From contig JAZKIW010000130.1 of assembly GCA_040384625.1 (NCBI GenBank), positions 1 to 64,000 on the forward strand: 64,000 nt of DNA. Direction: 5' to 3'. Under the pieces are notes generated by a model. It saw only the letters and a list, made by a program, of their open reading frames with translations, searched no databases and was not told the DNA's origin. Source of the DNA: CADEEN01 sp040384625 (GTDB lineage Bacteria > Pseudomonadota > Gammaproteobacteria > Burkholderiales > Burkholderiaceae_C). The position numbers and the translations under genes are program-made. This document shows positions 17,299 through 25,783 of the stretch, piece by piece (within the stretch, counting starts at the first letter, position 1; each line of letters begins with the position of its first letter).

Positions 17299-18324
17299 AT
17301 GCGCGCCAGCCCTTCGACGCAACTGGTTCCCGTGGCGGCCACGCCGGCCCGCAGCCACGGCATTCCGATCGCGCAGATGCGCCACCTGTACCGCTGTGCC
17401 GACGTCGAGCAACGCATGCACAAGCTGCCGCCCAAGGAGCACGAGAACCTGCGCAGTACCTACGAACGCATGCTCGAGAAGGGGCCGGAGCGCTTTCAGG
17501 TCAAGCCTTCAGGTCTTCCGGCGATGGACCACCTGTACGACGAGCTGCCCAACTTCCACGCCGCGCTCGATGACGTCAAGCGCCAGCTGGCGCTGTGCCA
17601 GGACAGCCGCGACGCCCTGGAGATCGCGCCGATGCTGCTGCTCGGGCCGCCAGGCATCGGCAAGACCCACTTCGCGCGCGAGATCGCGCAGCTGCTGGGC
17701 ACCGGCATGGGCTTCGTGTCGATGAGCAGCCTGACGGCGGGCTGGGTGCTGAGCGGAGCGTCGAGCCAATGGAAGGGCGCCCGCCCCGGCAAGGTATTCG
17801 AGACTCTGGTCGAGGGTGCCTACGCCAATCCGGTGATGGTCATCGACGAGATCGACAAGGCCCGCGGTGAACACGCCTACGACCCCCTCGGGGCGCTGTA
17901 CAGCCTGCTCGAACATGACACCGCGCACGACTTCACCGACGAGTTCGCCGAAGTCTCGATCGATGCCAGCCAGGTGATCTGGGTCGCCACGGCCAACGAC
18001 GAGCATGCGATCCCCGAGCCGATCCTGAACCGCATGAGCGTGTACGAAGTGCAGGCCCCTGATCGCGACGCGGCGCGTGCCATCGCGCTGCGCCTGTACG
18101 GCGCCCTGCGCGCCGGCCACGACTGGGGCCGTCGCTTCGACGAGGCGCCGGCAGAGGCGGTGCTCGAACGCATGAGCGGCCTGGCGCCACGCGACATGCG
18201 CCGCACCTGGACGGCCGCCTTCGGCAACGCCCGGCTCGACGGCCGCAGCGCAATCGAGCTACGCGACCTGCCCGATGCGCACAGCGCGGGCAAGCGCGGG
18301 CCGATCGGTTTCGTCGGTCACTGA
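17299..18324 (+). CDS. Lon-like AAA+ ATPase without protease domain
   Basis: 341 residues. One AAA+ module: Walker A GPPGIGKTHF near 116-125, Walker B VMVIDEIDKA near 180-189, sensor 1 VIWVATANDEHAIPEPILNR, and a C-terminal lid with LAPRDMRRTWTAAFGNARL. The order and the DEIDK box resemble the ATPase of Lon, but there is no N-terminal Lon substrate domain and no Ser-Lys protease domain. The N-terminal 100 residues are helical and charged (HKLPPKEHENLRSTYERMLE). It may remodel proteins alone or with a partner; no partner is adjacent. Start: ATG with AGGAG 6 bases upstream at 17289-17293. The open frame extends upstream to 17110 but without a ribosome site. Confidence 0.8.
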   Translation: MRASPSTQLVPVAATPARSHGIPIAQMRHLYRCADVEQRMHKLPPKEHENLRSTYERMLEKGPERFQVKPSGLPAMDHLYDELPNFHAALDDVKRQLALCQDSRDALEIAPMLLLGPPGIGKTHFAREIAQLLGTGMGFVSMSSLTAGWVLSGASSQWKGARPGKVFETLVEGAYANPVMVIDEIDKARGEHAYDPLGALYSLLEHDTAHDFTDEFAEVSIDASQVIWVATANDEHAIPEPILNRMSVYEVQAPDRDAARAIALRLYGALRAGHDWGRRFDEAPAEAVLERMSGLAPRDMRRTWTAAFGNARLDGRSAIELRDLPDAHSAGKRGPIGFVGH

Positions 18325-18331
18325 GTCCGCG

Positions 18332-19048
18332 TCACAGACCGACGTTGCCGCCGGACACAGCGTAGGCCGCCTTGGAGTTGCCGGCGTTGTTGCTGATCGC
18401 GACATTGCCGTCATAGGCCACCGCGCCGAGAATGAAGCCCTGGTTGTTGTACAGCGCGGTGTTGCCCTGCACGCTGCCGACCGACACCACGATGCCGGCG
18501 TCGCCGTTGCCGAGGGCCAGCGAGTTCGCGACCACGCCGTCGCTGGTCTGGATACCGCGGTGAGCATTGTCCGAGGCGGTGACGCGAGTTGCGAGCAGAT
18601 AGAGCGCGACGATGCCGTTGAAGTTGCGGTTCACATTGACGCTGTCAACTGATAGCTTGGCGTATGGCGCGCTGCCGTCGTATCCGATGCCGTTTGCGCT
18701 GAAGCCGCTGATTGCGCCGTTGACGATGCGCGCCGAGGAGCTGCCGACCCGGATGCCGAACGTTGTCTGCGGACCGAAGCAGCCGGCCTTGGAGCAGGTG
18801 GCGCCGCCGATCAGCGAAAAGCCGTTGAGGTCGATCGTGACATCGATGCCGTTGCCGACCAGGATGCCGTGACTGCCGGGCGGCACGGTCAGGTTGCGGG
18901 TCAGCTTGTAGCTGCCCGACTGGTTGATGACGATCGGAAAGGCAACGTTGTTGCCGCTGCCGATAACGGTTTGGGCCTGCGACGCGCCGGACAGCAACAA
19001 GGCCGCGGCGACAAGGGTCAGGGATTGCACGACGGGATGGGATTGCAT
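18332..19048 (-). CDS. Secreted right-handed beta-helix repeat protein
   Basis: 238 residues with a signal peptide (residues 1-26, SLTLVAAALLLSGASQAQ). The mature part is made of short repeats with Asn/Gly turns, typical of parallel beta-helix proteins: YKLTRNLTVPPGSHGILVG, DVTIDLNGFSLIGG, ARIVNGAISGFSANGIG, VDSVNVNRNFNGIVAL, NAHRGIQTSDGVVANSLAL and NAGNSKAAYAVSGGNVG. Two Cys (TCSKAGCFG) may form a disulphide. Catalytic residues of pectate lyases are not evident, so an enzyme activity is not claimed. Its stop is 7 bases from the convergent AAA+ stop. It could be a type II secretion substrate, but that is only a guess from the genome context. Confidence 0.75.
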   Translation of the reverse strand: MQSHPVVQSLTLVAAALLLSGASQAQTVIGSGNNVAFPIVINQSGSYKLTRNLTVPPGSHGILVGNGIDVTIDLNGFSLIGGATCSKAGCFGPQTTFGIRVGSSSARIVNGAISGFSANGIGYDGSAPYAKLSVDSVNVNRNFNGIVALYLLATRVTASDNAHRGIQTSDGVVANSLALGNGDAGIVVSVGSVQGNTALYNNQGFILGAVAYDGNVAISNNAGNSKAAYAVSGGNVGL

Positions 19049-19213
19049 GGCAGCTCCAGGGATGAGGGGGTGGATCGAGCGGGCTCCCCGTCTCGATGGA
19101 GCACTGTCGCCGGCCGAGGTATCAGCAGCGCTTCAAGCGCCCGCGCCCGTGTTTCAGTTGTTCAGCGCTCGTGCTGCGCGATCGAGCGGGGCCGTCCGGC
19201 TAGCATCGGCGCC

Positions 19214-20113
19214 ATGAGCGTCTCCCTCGCCGGCCAGCTGGTCGTGGCCCTTTCCTCGCGCGCCCTGTTCGACTTCGAGGAAGAGAACCGCGTCTTCGAG
19301 GGCAGCGATGACCACGCCTACATGGCGCTGCAACTGGCGCGTCTGGAGCAACCCGCCCGCAGGGGCGTCGCGTTCTCGCTGGTCAACAAGCTGCTGGCCT
19401 TCAACGAGGGCACCGCGCCACGGGTGGAGGTGGTGATACTGTCGCGCAACGACCCAGTGTCGGGCATGCGCGTGTTCCGATCGTGCCAGCACTATGGCCT
19501 GCCGATCGAGCGCGGTGTGTTCACGCGCGGGCAGAGCCCATGGCGCTACCTCCGGCCCCTCAATGCGCATCTGTTTTTGTCGACCAACGAGGCCGACGTG
19601 CGATCGGCCCTGGGCGCCGGCGTGCCCGCGGCGCGCGTGATCGCTCATTCGGCGCGGGCCTCCGACGCGCACCCGCACGAGGTGCGCGTGGCCTTCGACG
19701 GCGACGCGGTGCTGTTCTCCGACGAATCCGAGCGCGTCTACCAGAGCGGCGGGTTGGCGGCCTTCCAGGCACATGAGCGCGAACGCGCAGGAACGCCGCT
19801 GGCCGCCGGGCCCTTCAAGCCCCTGCTCGAGGCGCTGCACCGGCTGCAGCGCACCCCCGCCACAGGCATGCGCATCCGCACGGCGCTGGTGACGGCTCGC
19901 AGCGCGCCGGCGCATGAACGTGCGATCCGGACCTTGATGGACTGGCACATCGAGGTCGACGAGGCGATGTTCCTCGGCGGCCTGCCCAAAGGTGAGTTCC
20001 TGCGCGAGTTCGAGCCGGACTTCTTCTTCGACGACCAGACCGGACATATCGACAGTGCCGCCGCGCACGTGCCGTCGGGGCACGTGGCCTCCGGCGTCAG
20101 CAACCCAGTCTGA
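19214..20113 (+). CDS. 5'-nucleotidase, cN-I type (NT5C1-like)
   Basis: 299 residues. Matches the bacterial members of the cytosolic 5'-nucleotidase I family, which dephosphorylate nucleoside monophosphates. Family blocks: VVALSSRALFDFEEENRVFE at the N-terminus, VEVVILSRNDPVSGMRVF near 70-90, RGQSPWRYLRPLNAHLFLS near 105-120 and VAFDGDAVLFSDESERVY near 160-175, where the DGDAV acidic pair resembles HAD motif I. The C-terminal part has ALVTARSAPAHERAIRTL and FDDQTGHIDSA. Start ATG at 19214; no strong ribosome site. Its TGA directly abuts the convergent regulator's TGA (TGATCA at 20111-20116). Confidence 0.82.
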   Translation: MSVSLAGQLVVALSSRALFDFEEENRVFEGSDDHAYMALQLARLEQPARRGVAFSLVNKLLAFNEGTAPRVEVVILSRNDPVSGMRVFRSCQHYGLPIERGVFTRGQSPWRYLRPLNAHLFLSTNEADVRSALGAGVPAARVIAHSARASDAHPHEVRVAFDGDAVLFSDESERVYQSGGLAAFQAHERERAGTPLAAGPFKPLLEALHRLQRTPATGMRIRTALVTARSAPAHERAIRTLMDWHIEVDEAMFLGGLPKGEFLREFEPDFFFDDQTGHIDSAAAHVPSGHVASGVSNPV

Positions 20114-20863
20114 TCACCCAGGCCGGCTGTGCTGCAGGCCGCCCAGGTCGAGCACACGCACCCCGCCGTACTCGATGCGGATCAGCCCACGGGCCTGCAG
20201 GGTGCGCAGCGCCTCGTTGACGCGCTGGCGTGACAGGCCGACCAGGTAGCCGAGCTCCTGCTGCGTGATGCGCAGCAACTCGCCGACCCCCGGGTACAGC
20301 ACCGGGTGGAACAGCGCGCCGAGGCTGCGCGCCACGCGGGTGTCGATGTCGGTCAGGCGATCGATCTCGCGCGCGGCGATGAACTGGCCCAGGCGCTCAT
20401 TCAGCTGGTTCATCAAGTAGCGGTTGAACGGGATGCTGCGCTCGAGCAGCCACTCGAAGCTGGCGATCGGCAGGCCCGCCACAACACTCTTGCGCAGCAC
20501 CTCGATGTTGTAGCGATAGCACTCGCGCTTGAGCAGGGTGCCCTCGCCGAACCAGGCGCCCGACGGCACGCCGGTGAAGGTGATCGGCGCCCCGCCGGCG
20601 CTGTCGTTGCTCATCTTCAGCAGGCCTTCGACGACGCCGAGCCAGAGCACGGCCGGGCGGCCGAAGCGGCAAAGCAGCTCGCCGACCTCGGCATCGGCCA
20701 CCTGCATGTCGGTGGCCACGCGCTGGCGCTCGGCCGCGTCGAGCAGGGGCCACCAGGGCACGCGGCGCAACTCATCGCTGCTGGCCGAGCGCTTGCGCTG
20801 GCGCAGCGGCGCCGAAGGGGCTGATGGTTGTTTGGACACGGTTAGACGTTCGAGCGGGCTCAT
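20114..20863 (-). CDS. Crp/Fnr-family transcriptional regulator
   Basis: 249 residues. N-terminal cyclic-nucleotide-binding-like beta roll (about residues 35-150) with VLWLGVVEGLLKMSND and GVPSGAWFGEGTLLKRE, a long dimer helix, and a C-terminal winged helix with ITQQELGYLVGLSRQRVNEA as the HTH. There is no Cys cluster for an Fe-S centre, so it is not an oxygen sensor of the Fnr kind. It is divergent from the acyl-CoA synthetase and ABC cluster, with 125 bases between the starts, and probably controls it. The basic N-terminal segment (LRQRKRSASSDELRR) is longer than in Crp. Confidence 0.88.
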   Translation of the reverse strand: MSPLERLTVSKQPSAPSAPLRQRKRSASSDELRRVPWWPLLDAAERQRVATDMQVADAEVGELLCRFGRPAVLWLGVVEGLLKMSNDSAGGAPITFTGVPSGAWFGEGTLLKRECYRYNIEVLRKSVVAGLPIASFEWLLERSIPFNRYLMNQLNERLGQFIAAREIDRLTDIDTRVARSLGALFHPVLYPGVGELLRITQQELGYLVGLSRQRVNEALRTLQARGLIRIEYGGVRVLDLGGLQHSRPG

Positions 20864-20902
20864 CGCGGCCCCGGGAAACTCCCCTGCGGGCCGACCCTAG
20901 GA

Positions 20903-20920
20903 TTGTCGTCAACATGACAA
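20903..20920. promoter_or_regulatory. Candidate operator between Crp/Fnr regulator and CoA-ligase cluster
   Basis: TTGTC-N8-GACAA inverted repeat, 40 bases upstream of the regulator start and 69 bases upstream of the ligase start. Its spacing is close to that of Crp/Fnr-class sites (two half sites about one and a half turns apart), but its sequence is not the Crp or Fnr consensus. A nearby CGTCAA is repeated at 20907 and 20925. Binding is inferred from position only. Confidence 0.35.
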
Positions 20921-20988
20921 CTCGACGTCAAACTTCTACCTAGCATCCCGCTCAAAGCGGCACCCCAAATGCCCGACGGAGACTTGCG

Positions 20989-22935
20989 GTGCAAACTAGC
21001 TTCCCGCGCCTGTTGCTCGACCACGCTGCCCAGCGCCCGGGAGCGCCTGCGCTGCGCGAGAAGGAATATGGCATCTGGCAGACGCTGAATTGGCGCGACC
21101 TGGCCACCCTGGTGCGCCACCTGGCCGGTGGTCTGGCGGCGGCGGGGTTGACCAAGGGCCAGCATGTGGTGGTGGTGGGCGAGAACCGGCCTCGCCTTTA
21201 CGCCACGATGCTGGCAGCCCAGGCGCTCGGGGCGATCCCCGTGCCCCTGTACCAGGACGCCGCGAGCAGCGAGTTCGTCTTCCCGATCACCAATGCCGAC
21301 GTGGCCTTCGCCGTGGTCGAAGATCAGGAGCAAGTCGACAAGCTGCTCGAGATCCGCCCACAGTGCCCGCAGTTGGCGCACATCTGGTACGACGACCCGA
21401 GGGGCCTGCGCCACTACGACGAACCGGGGCTGGCCGCGATCGATGCGTTGATCGAGGCCGGCAAGGCCCACGAGGCCGCGCAGGCGGGCTTCTTCGAAGC
21501 CGCCGTGACCGCCATCAGCCCCGATGACGTCGCGGCCATGTTCTTCACCTCAGGCACCACCGGCAACCCGAAGGGCGTCGTGCACACCCACTTCAGCCTG
21601 CTCGACCGCGCCGCGGCGGGCGCGCGCTTCGACAAGCTGAGCTCGAGCGAGGAAGTGTTGGCCTACATGCCGCCGGCCTGGATCGGCCAGAACATCTTCA
21701 GCTACGCGCAGTGGCTGGCCTGTGGCTATGTCGTCAACTGCCCCGAGAACGCCAGCACCGCGTCGATCGACCTGAAGGAAGTCGGCCCGACCTACTACTT
21801 CGCGCCGCCGCGCATCTTCGAAGGCCTGCTGACCAGCGTGACGATCCGCATGGAAGACGCGAGCCGCATGAAGAAGTGGCTCTTCAAGCACTTCATGGCC
21901 CTGGCCCATCGCATCGGCCCGGCCCTGATGGACGGCAAGGCGGTCGGCCTGATCGACACCCTGCACTACCGCCTGGGCAACCTGCTGATCTACGGGCCGC
22001 TGCGCAATACGCTCGGCTTCTCGCGCGTTCGCGTGGCCTACACCGCGGGCGAAGCGATCGGCCCCGACCTGTTCACCTTCTACCGCGCCATCGGCATCAA
22101 CCTGAAGCAGCTCTACGGCAGCACCGAGACCGCCGTCTTCGTCTGCCTGCAGCCCGACAACGAGGTCCGCGCCGACACCGTGGGCGTCCCAATCGACGGC
22201 GTGGAGATCAAGTTCGACGCCAACGGCGAGTTGCTGGTGCGCTCGAGCGGCCTGCTGAAGGGCTACTACAAGAACGAGGCCGCCACCGCCGAAGTGCTGA
22301 CGCCCGACGGTTGGTACCGCACCGGCGACGCGGGCTTTCTCGACGCCGGCGGCCACCTGAAGATCATCGACCGCGCCAAGGATGTGGGTCGGCTGATTGG
22401 AGGCTCCAGCGACGGTGCGATGTTCGCGCCCAAGTACGTCGAGAACAAGCTCAAGTTCTTCCCCTACATCAAGGAGGCGGTGGCATTCGGCGACAAGCGC
22501 GAGAAGGTCTGCGCCTTCATCAATATCGACTACGACGCCGTCGGCAACTGGGCCGAGAGGCACAACCTGCCCTACGCCGGCTACAACGACCTGGCGGCCA
22601 AGCCGCAGGTGCTCGAGTTGGTGCGCGAGTGCGTCGAGAAAGTCAACGCCGATCTGGCAGCCGACGACAAGCTGGCCGGCTCGCAGATCAGCCGCTTCCT
22701 GATCCTGCACAAAGAGCTCGACGCCGACGATGGCGAACTCACCCGCACGCGAAAGGTGCGGCGCGGCTACATCGGCGAGAAGTACCAGGTACTGGTCGAG
22801 GCGCTGTACGGCGGCAGGAGCGAACAGTTCATCGAGACTGCGGTGAAGTTCGAGGACGGGCGCAGCGGCAGCGTGTCGGCAACGCTCCACATCGTCGACG
22901 CCAAGACCTTTGCCAGCGTGCAGCGGGCGGCATGA
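20989..22935 (+). CDS. AMP-forming acyl-CoA synthetase (long-chain type)
   Basis: 648 residues. Activates a carboxylic acid to its CoA thioester through an acyl-adenylate. P-loop FFTSGTTGNPKG near residue 185, A5 motif LYGSTETA near 378, A7 GWYRTGDAGFLD near 442, A8 IIDRAKDVGRLIGGSSDG, and A10 with a catalytic-type Lys in ELTRTRKVRRGYI. Overall it is closest in plan to FadD/long-chain ligases. The gene starts with GTG at 20989; GGAGA lies 6 bases upstream and the ATG at 20969 is out of frame. First gene of a cluster with a branched-chain-type ABC transporter; it overlaps the next gene by ATGA, so substrate import and activation are probably coupled. The substrate is not known. Confidence 0.9.
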   Translation: MQTSFPRLLLDHAAQRPGAPALREKEYGIWQTLNWRDLATLVRHLAGGLAAAGLTKGQHVVVVGENRPRLYATMLAAQALGAIPVPLYQDAASSEFVFPITNADVAFAVVEDQEQVDKLLEIRPQCPQLAHIWYDDPRGLRHYDEPGLAAIDALIEAGKAHEAAQAGFFEAAVTAISPDDVAAMFFTSGTTGNPKGVVHTHFSLLDRAAAGARFDKLSSSEEVLAYMPPAWIGQNIFSYAQWLACGYVVNCPENASTASIDLKEVGPTYYFAPPRIFEGLLTSVTIRMEDASRMKKWLFKHFMALAHRIGPALMDGKAVGLIDTLHYRLGNLLIYGPLRNTLGFSRVRVAYTAGEAIGPDLFTFYRAIGINLKQLYGSTETAVFVCLQPDNEVRADTVGVPIDGVEIKFDANGELLVRSSGLLKGYYKNEAATAEVLTPDGWYRTGDAGFLDAGGHLKIIDRAKDVGRLIGGSSDGAMFAPKYVENKLKFFPYIKEAVAFGDKREKVCAFINIDYDAVGNWAERHNLPYAGYNDLAAKPQVLELVRECVEKVNADLAADDKLAGSQISRFLILHKELDADDGELTRTRKVRRGYIGEKYQVLVEALYGGRSEQFIETAVKFEDGRSGSVSATLHIVDAKTFASVQRAA

Positions 22936-23717
22936 CCCAGCACGCCATCGGCGACGTCATCCTCGACGTCAAGGACATCAGCCTGCGCTTTGGCGGCGTG
23001 AAGGCGCTCACGGACATCAGCTTCGACGTGCGCGAGCACGAGGTGCGCGCGATCATCGGCCCGAACGGCGCCGGCAAGAGCTCGATGCTGAACTGCATCA
23101 ACGGCGTCTACACCCCGCAGCAGGGCACGATCAGCTTCCACGGCCGGACTTTCAGCCACATCAACCCGCGCCAGGTGGCCGAGATGGGCGTGGCGCGCAC
23201 CTTCCAGAACCTGGCCCTGTTCAAGGGCATGAGCGTGCTGGACAACCTGATGACTGGACGCAACCTGCGCATGAAGTCCAACCTGCTGCAGCAGGCGATC
23301 CGCTTCGGCGCCGCCGAACGCGAGGAGATCGCCCACCGTGAAGTGGTCGAACGCATCATCGACTTCCTCGAGATCCAGGCCCACCGCAAGACCCCCGTGG
23401 GTCGCCTGCCGTATGGCCTGCAGAAGCGCGTCGACCTGGGCCGCGCGCTGGCGATGGAACCGACGATGCTGCTGCTCGACGAGCCGATGGCGGGAATGAA
23501 CGTCGAGGAGAAGCAGGACATGTGCCGCTTCGTGCTCGACGTCAACGACGAGTTCGGCACCACCATCGTGCTGATCGAGCACGACATGGGAGTGGTGATG
23601 GACATCAGCGACCGCGTCGTCGTGCTCGACTACGGCAAGAAGATCGGCGACGGCACGCCTGAAGAGGTGCGTGCGAACCCGGACGTGATCAGCGCCTACC
23701 TCGGCACCCCCCACTGA
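22932..23717 (+). CDS. ABC transporter ATPase, LivG type
   Basis: 261 residues. Walker A GPNGAGKSS near 43-51, Q-loop FQNLALFKGMSVLDN, signature region LPYGLQKRVDLGRALAMEP (LSGGQ degenerate to LPYGLQ, as is common in this subfamily), Walker B LLLDEPMAGM, and switch His in IEHDMGVVMDI. This is the larger of the two ATPases of the branched-chain amino acid (HAAT) transporter class, which also import aromatic and short or medium organic acids. Coupled to the CoA ligase upstream; 11 bases before the permease gene. Confidence 0.92.
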   Translation: MTQHAIGDVILDVKDISLRFGGVKALTDISFDVREHEVRAIIGPNGAGKSSMLNCINGVYTPQQGTISFHGRTFSHINPRQVAEMGVARTFQNLALFKGMSVLDNLMTGRNLRMKSNLLQQAIRFGAAEREEIAHREVVERIIDFLEIQAHRKTPVGRLPYGLQKRVDLGRALAMEPTMLLLDEPMAGMNVEEKQDMCRFVLDVNDEFGTTIVLIEHDMGVVMDISDRVVVLDYGKKIGDGTPEEVRANPDVISAYLGTPH

Positions 23718-23728
23718 AGCACTCGGCC

Positions 23729-24658
23729 ATGGCCTTCTTCCTCGAAACCCTGTTCGGCGGCCTGATGGTTGGCATGCTGTACGCCTTGGTGGCGCTCGGC
23801 TTTGTGCTGATCTACAAGGCTTCGGGCGTCTTCAACTTCGCCCAGGGCGCGATGGTGCTGTTCGCGGCGCTGGCGATGGCACGCTTCGCCGAGTGGGTGC
23901 CTCTCTGGACCGGCATCGAGAACCGCTGGTTCGCCAACATCGTGGCCTTCCTGCTGGCCGGCGTAATGATGTTCGTGCTGGCCTGGACGATCGAGCGCCT
24001 GGTGCTGCGCCACCTGGTCAACCAGGATGGCGCGACCCTGCTGATGGCCACACTGGGCATCACCTACCTGATCGACGGGGTCGGCCAGACCCTGTTCGGC
24101 AGCAACATCTACAAGATCGACATCGGCATGCCCAAGGAGCCGATCTTCGCTCTTGAGTCGGTATTCCCGGGCGGCATCCTGATCAACAAGGAAGACATGT
24201 TCGCGGCGGTGATCGCCGCCGGCCTGGTACTGGCGCTGTCGCTGTTCTTCCAGAAGACCAGCACCGGCCGCGCCCTGCGCGCCGTCGCCGACGACCATCA
24301 GGCCGCGCAGTCGATCGGCATTCCGCTCAGTCGCATCTGGGTCATCGTCTGGTGCGTCGCCGGCGTGGTGGCCCTGGTGGCCGGCATGATCTGGGGCAGC
24401 AAGCTCGGCGTGCAGTTCTCGCTCGCCACCGTCGCGCTGCGCGCGCTGCCGGTGGTGATCCTGGGCGGGCTCACCTCGGTACCCGGCGCGATCATCGGCG
24501 GGCTGATCATCGGCGTCGGCGAAAAGCTGTCCGAGGTCTACCTCGGCCCGATGGTCGGCGGCGGCATCGAGATCTGGTTCGCCTATGTGCTGGCGCTGCT
24601 GTTCCTCCTCGTCAGGCCGCAGGGCTTGTTCGGCGAAAAGATCATCGACCGGGTCTGA
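23729..24658 (+). CDS. ABC transporter permease, LivH type
   Basis: 309 residues with about eight membrane helices. It begins FFLETLFGGLMVGMLYALVA and has the LivH block VFNFAQGAMVLFAALAMARF, the EAA-like loop around GRALRAVADDHQAAQSIGI and the late helix VVILGGLTSVPGAIIGGLII. Pairs with the LivM-type permease to form the transmembrane channel. Two bases separate it from the next gene. Confidence 0.92.
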   Translation: MAFFLETLFGGLMVGMLYALVALGFVLIYKASGVFNFAQGAMVLFAALAMARFAEWVPLWTGIENRWFANIVAFLLAGVMMFVLAWTIERLVLRHLVNQDGATLLMATLGITYLIDGVGQTLFGSNIYKIDIGMPKEPIFALESVFPGGILINKEDMFAAVIAAGLVLALSLFFQKTSTGRALRAVADDHQAAQSIGIPLSRIWVIVWCVAGVVALVAGMIWGSKLGVQFSLATVALRALPVVILGGLTSVPGAIIGGLIIGVGEKLSEVYLGPMVGGGIEIWFAYVLALLFLLVRPQGLFGEKIIDRV

Positions 24659-24660
24659 CC

Positions 24661-25737
24661 ATGATCTACAGAGAAAACGGTCAGTTCAAGACCAGCTACC
24701 GCGCCGATCAGCAGGTCTTCCCGATCCTGCAGGACCGCGTCTTCATCTGGCTGCTGCTGGCCTTCGCCTTTTTCGCGGTGCCGTTCCTGGCCAGCGACTA
24801 CCTGTTCCGCGCGATCCTGATCCCGTTCCTGATCTTCTCGCTCGCCGCGCTCGGGGTGAACATCCTGGTCGGCTACTGCGGCCAGATCTCGCTCGGCTCG
24901 GGCGCCTTCATGGCGGTCGGCGCCTATGGCGCCTACAACTTCTTCGTGCGCGTGCCAGGGATGCCGCTGGTTCCAGCACTGATCCTGGGCGGCCTGTGCG
25001 CCACCGCGTTCGGCATCCTGTTCGGCCTGCCCTCGCTGCGCGTTCGCGGGCTGTACCTCGCGGTGGCCACGCTGGCGGCCCAATTCTTCGCCGACTGGAT
25101 GTTCCTGCGCATCAAGTGGTTCACGCTCGACACACCCTCCGGCTCGGTCGCCGTGTCGAACCTGCAGGTCTTCGGGCTGCCGATCGACAGCGCCGTCAGC
25201 AAGTACCTGTTCTGCCTGGTCGTGCTGGTGGTCATCGCGATCGGCGCCAAGAACCTGGTGCGCGGCGCGATCGGTCGCGAGTGGATGGCCATCCGCGACA
25301 TGGACGTGGCCGCCGCGGTGATCGGCATCCGGCCGATGTACGCCAAGCTGAGCGCTTTCGCGGTCAGCTCGTTCATCGTCGGCGTCGCAGGCGCGCTGTG
25401 GGCCTTCATCTATCTCGGCGCCTGGGAGCCTTCGGCCTTCTCGGTCGACTACTCGTTCCGCCTGCTCTTCATGGTCATCATCGGTGGCCTCGGCTCTATC
25501 ATGGGCAGCTTCTTCGGCGCCTTCTTCATCGTCATCCTGCCGATCGCGCTGAATCAGTTGCTGCCGATCGTGGCTGGCTGGTTCGGCCTGCAGATCTCCA
25601 CCGCCGGCGTGTCTCACGCCGAGCTGATGATCTTCGGCGGCCTGATCGTGTGGTTCCTGGTCGTCGAACCGCATGGCCTGGCAAAACTCTGGTCAACGGC
25701 CAAGCAGAAGCTGCAGTTGTGGCCCTTCCCGCATTGA
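24661..25737 (+). CDS. ABC transporter permease, LivM type
   Basis: 358 residues with about nine to ten membrane helices after a short hydrophilic N-terminus (MIYRENGQFKTSYRADQQVF). LivM landmarks: VNILVGYCGQISLGSGAFMA, LRVRGLYLAVATLAAQFFAD, WMAIRDMDVAAAVIGIRP and a late FMVIIGGLGSIMGSFFGAFF. The ATG at 24661 is 2 bases after the LivH-type stop; the open frame extends upstream but only overlaps that gene. 46 bases precede the binding-protein gene. Confidence 0.92.
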   Translation: MIYRENGQFKTSYRADQQVFPILQDRVFIWLLLAFAFFAVPFLASDYLFRAILIPFLIFSLAALGVNILVGYCGQISLGSGAFMAVGAYGAYNFFVRVPGMPLVPALILGGLCATAFGILFGLPSLRVRGLYLAVATLAAQFFADWMFLRIKWFTLDTPSGSVAVSNLQVFGLPIDSAVSKYLFCLVVLVVIAIGAKNLVRGAIGREWMAIRDMDVAAAVIGIRPMYAKLSAFAVSSFIVGVAGALWAFIYLGAWEPSAFSVDYSFRLLFMVIIGGLGSIMGSFFGAFFIVILPIALNQLLPIVAGWFGLQISTAGVSHAELMIFGGLIVWFLVVEPHGLAKLWSTAKQKLQLWPFPH

Positions 25738-25783
25738 GATTCTTCACCCGCACTGACGTGCCACTTTCCAGGAGACATATCGC

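Noticed and set aside
18332..19048. Pectate lyase or other polysaccharide lyase
   Set aside because: Beta-helix repeats are clear, but no catalytic Lys/Arg/Asp pattern of known lyases was found.
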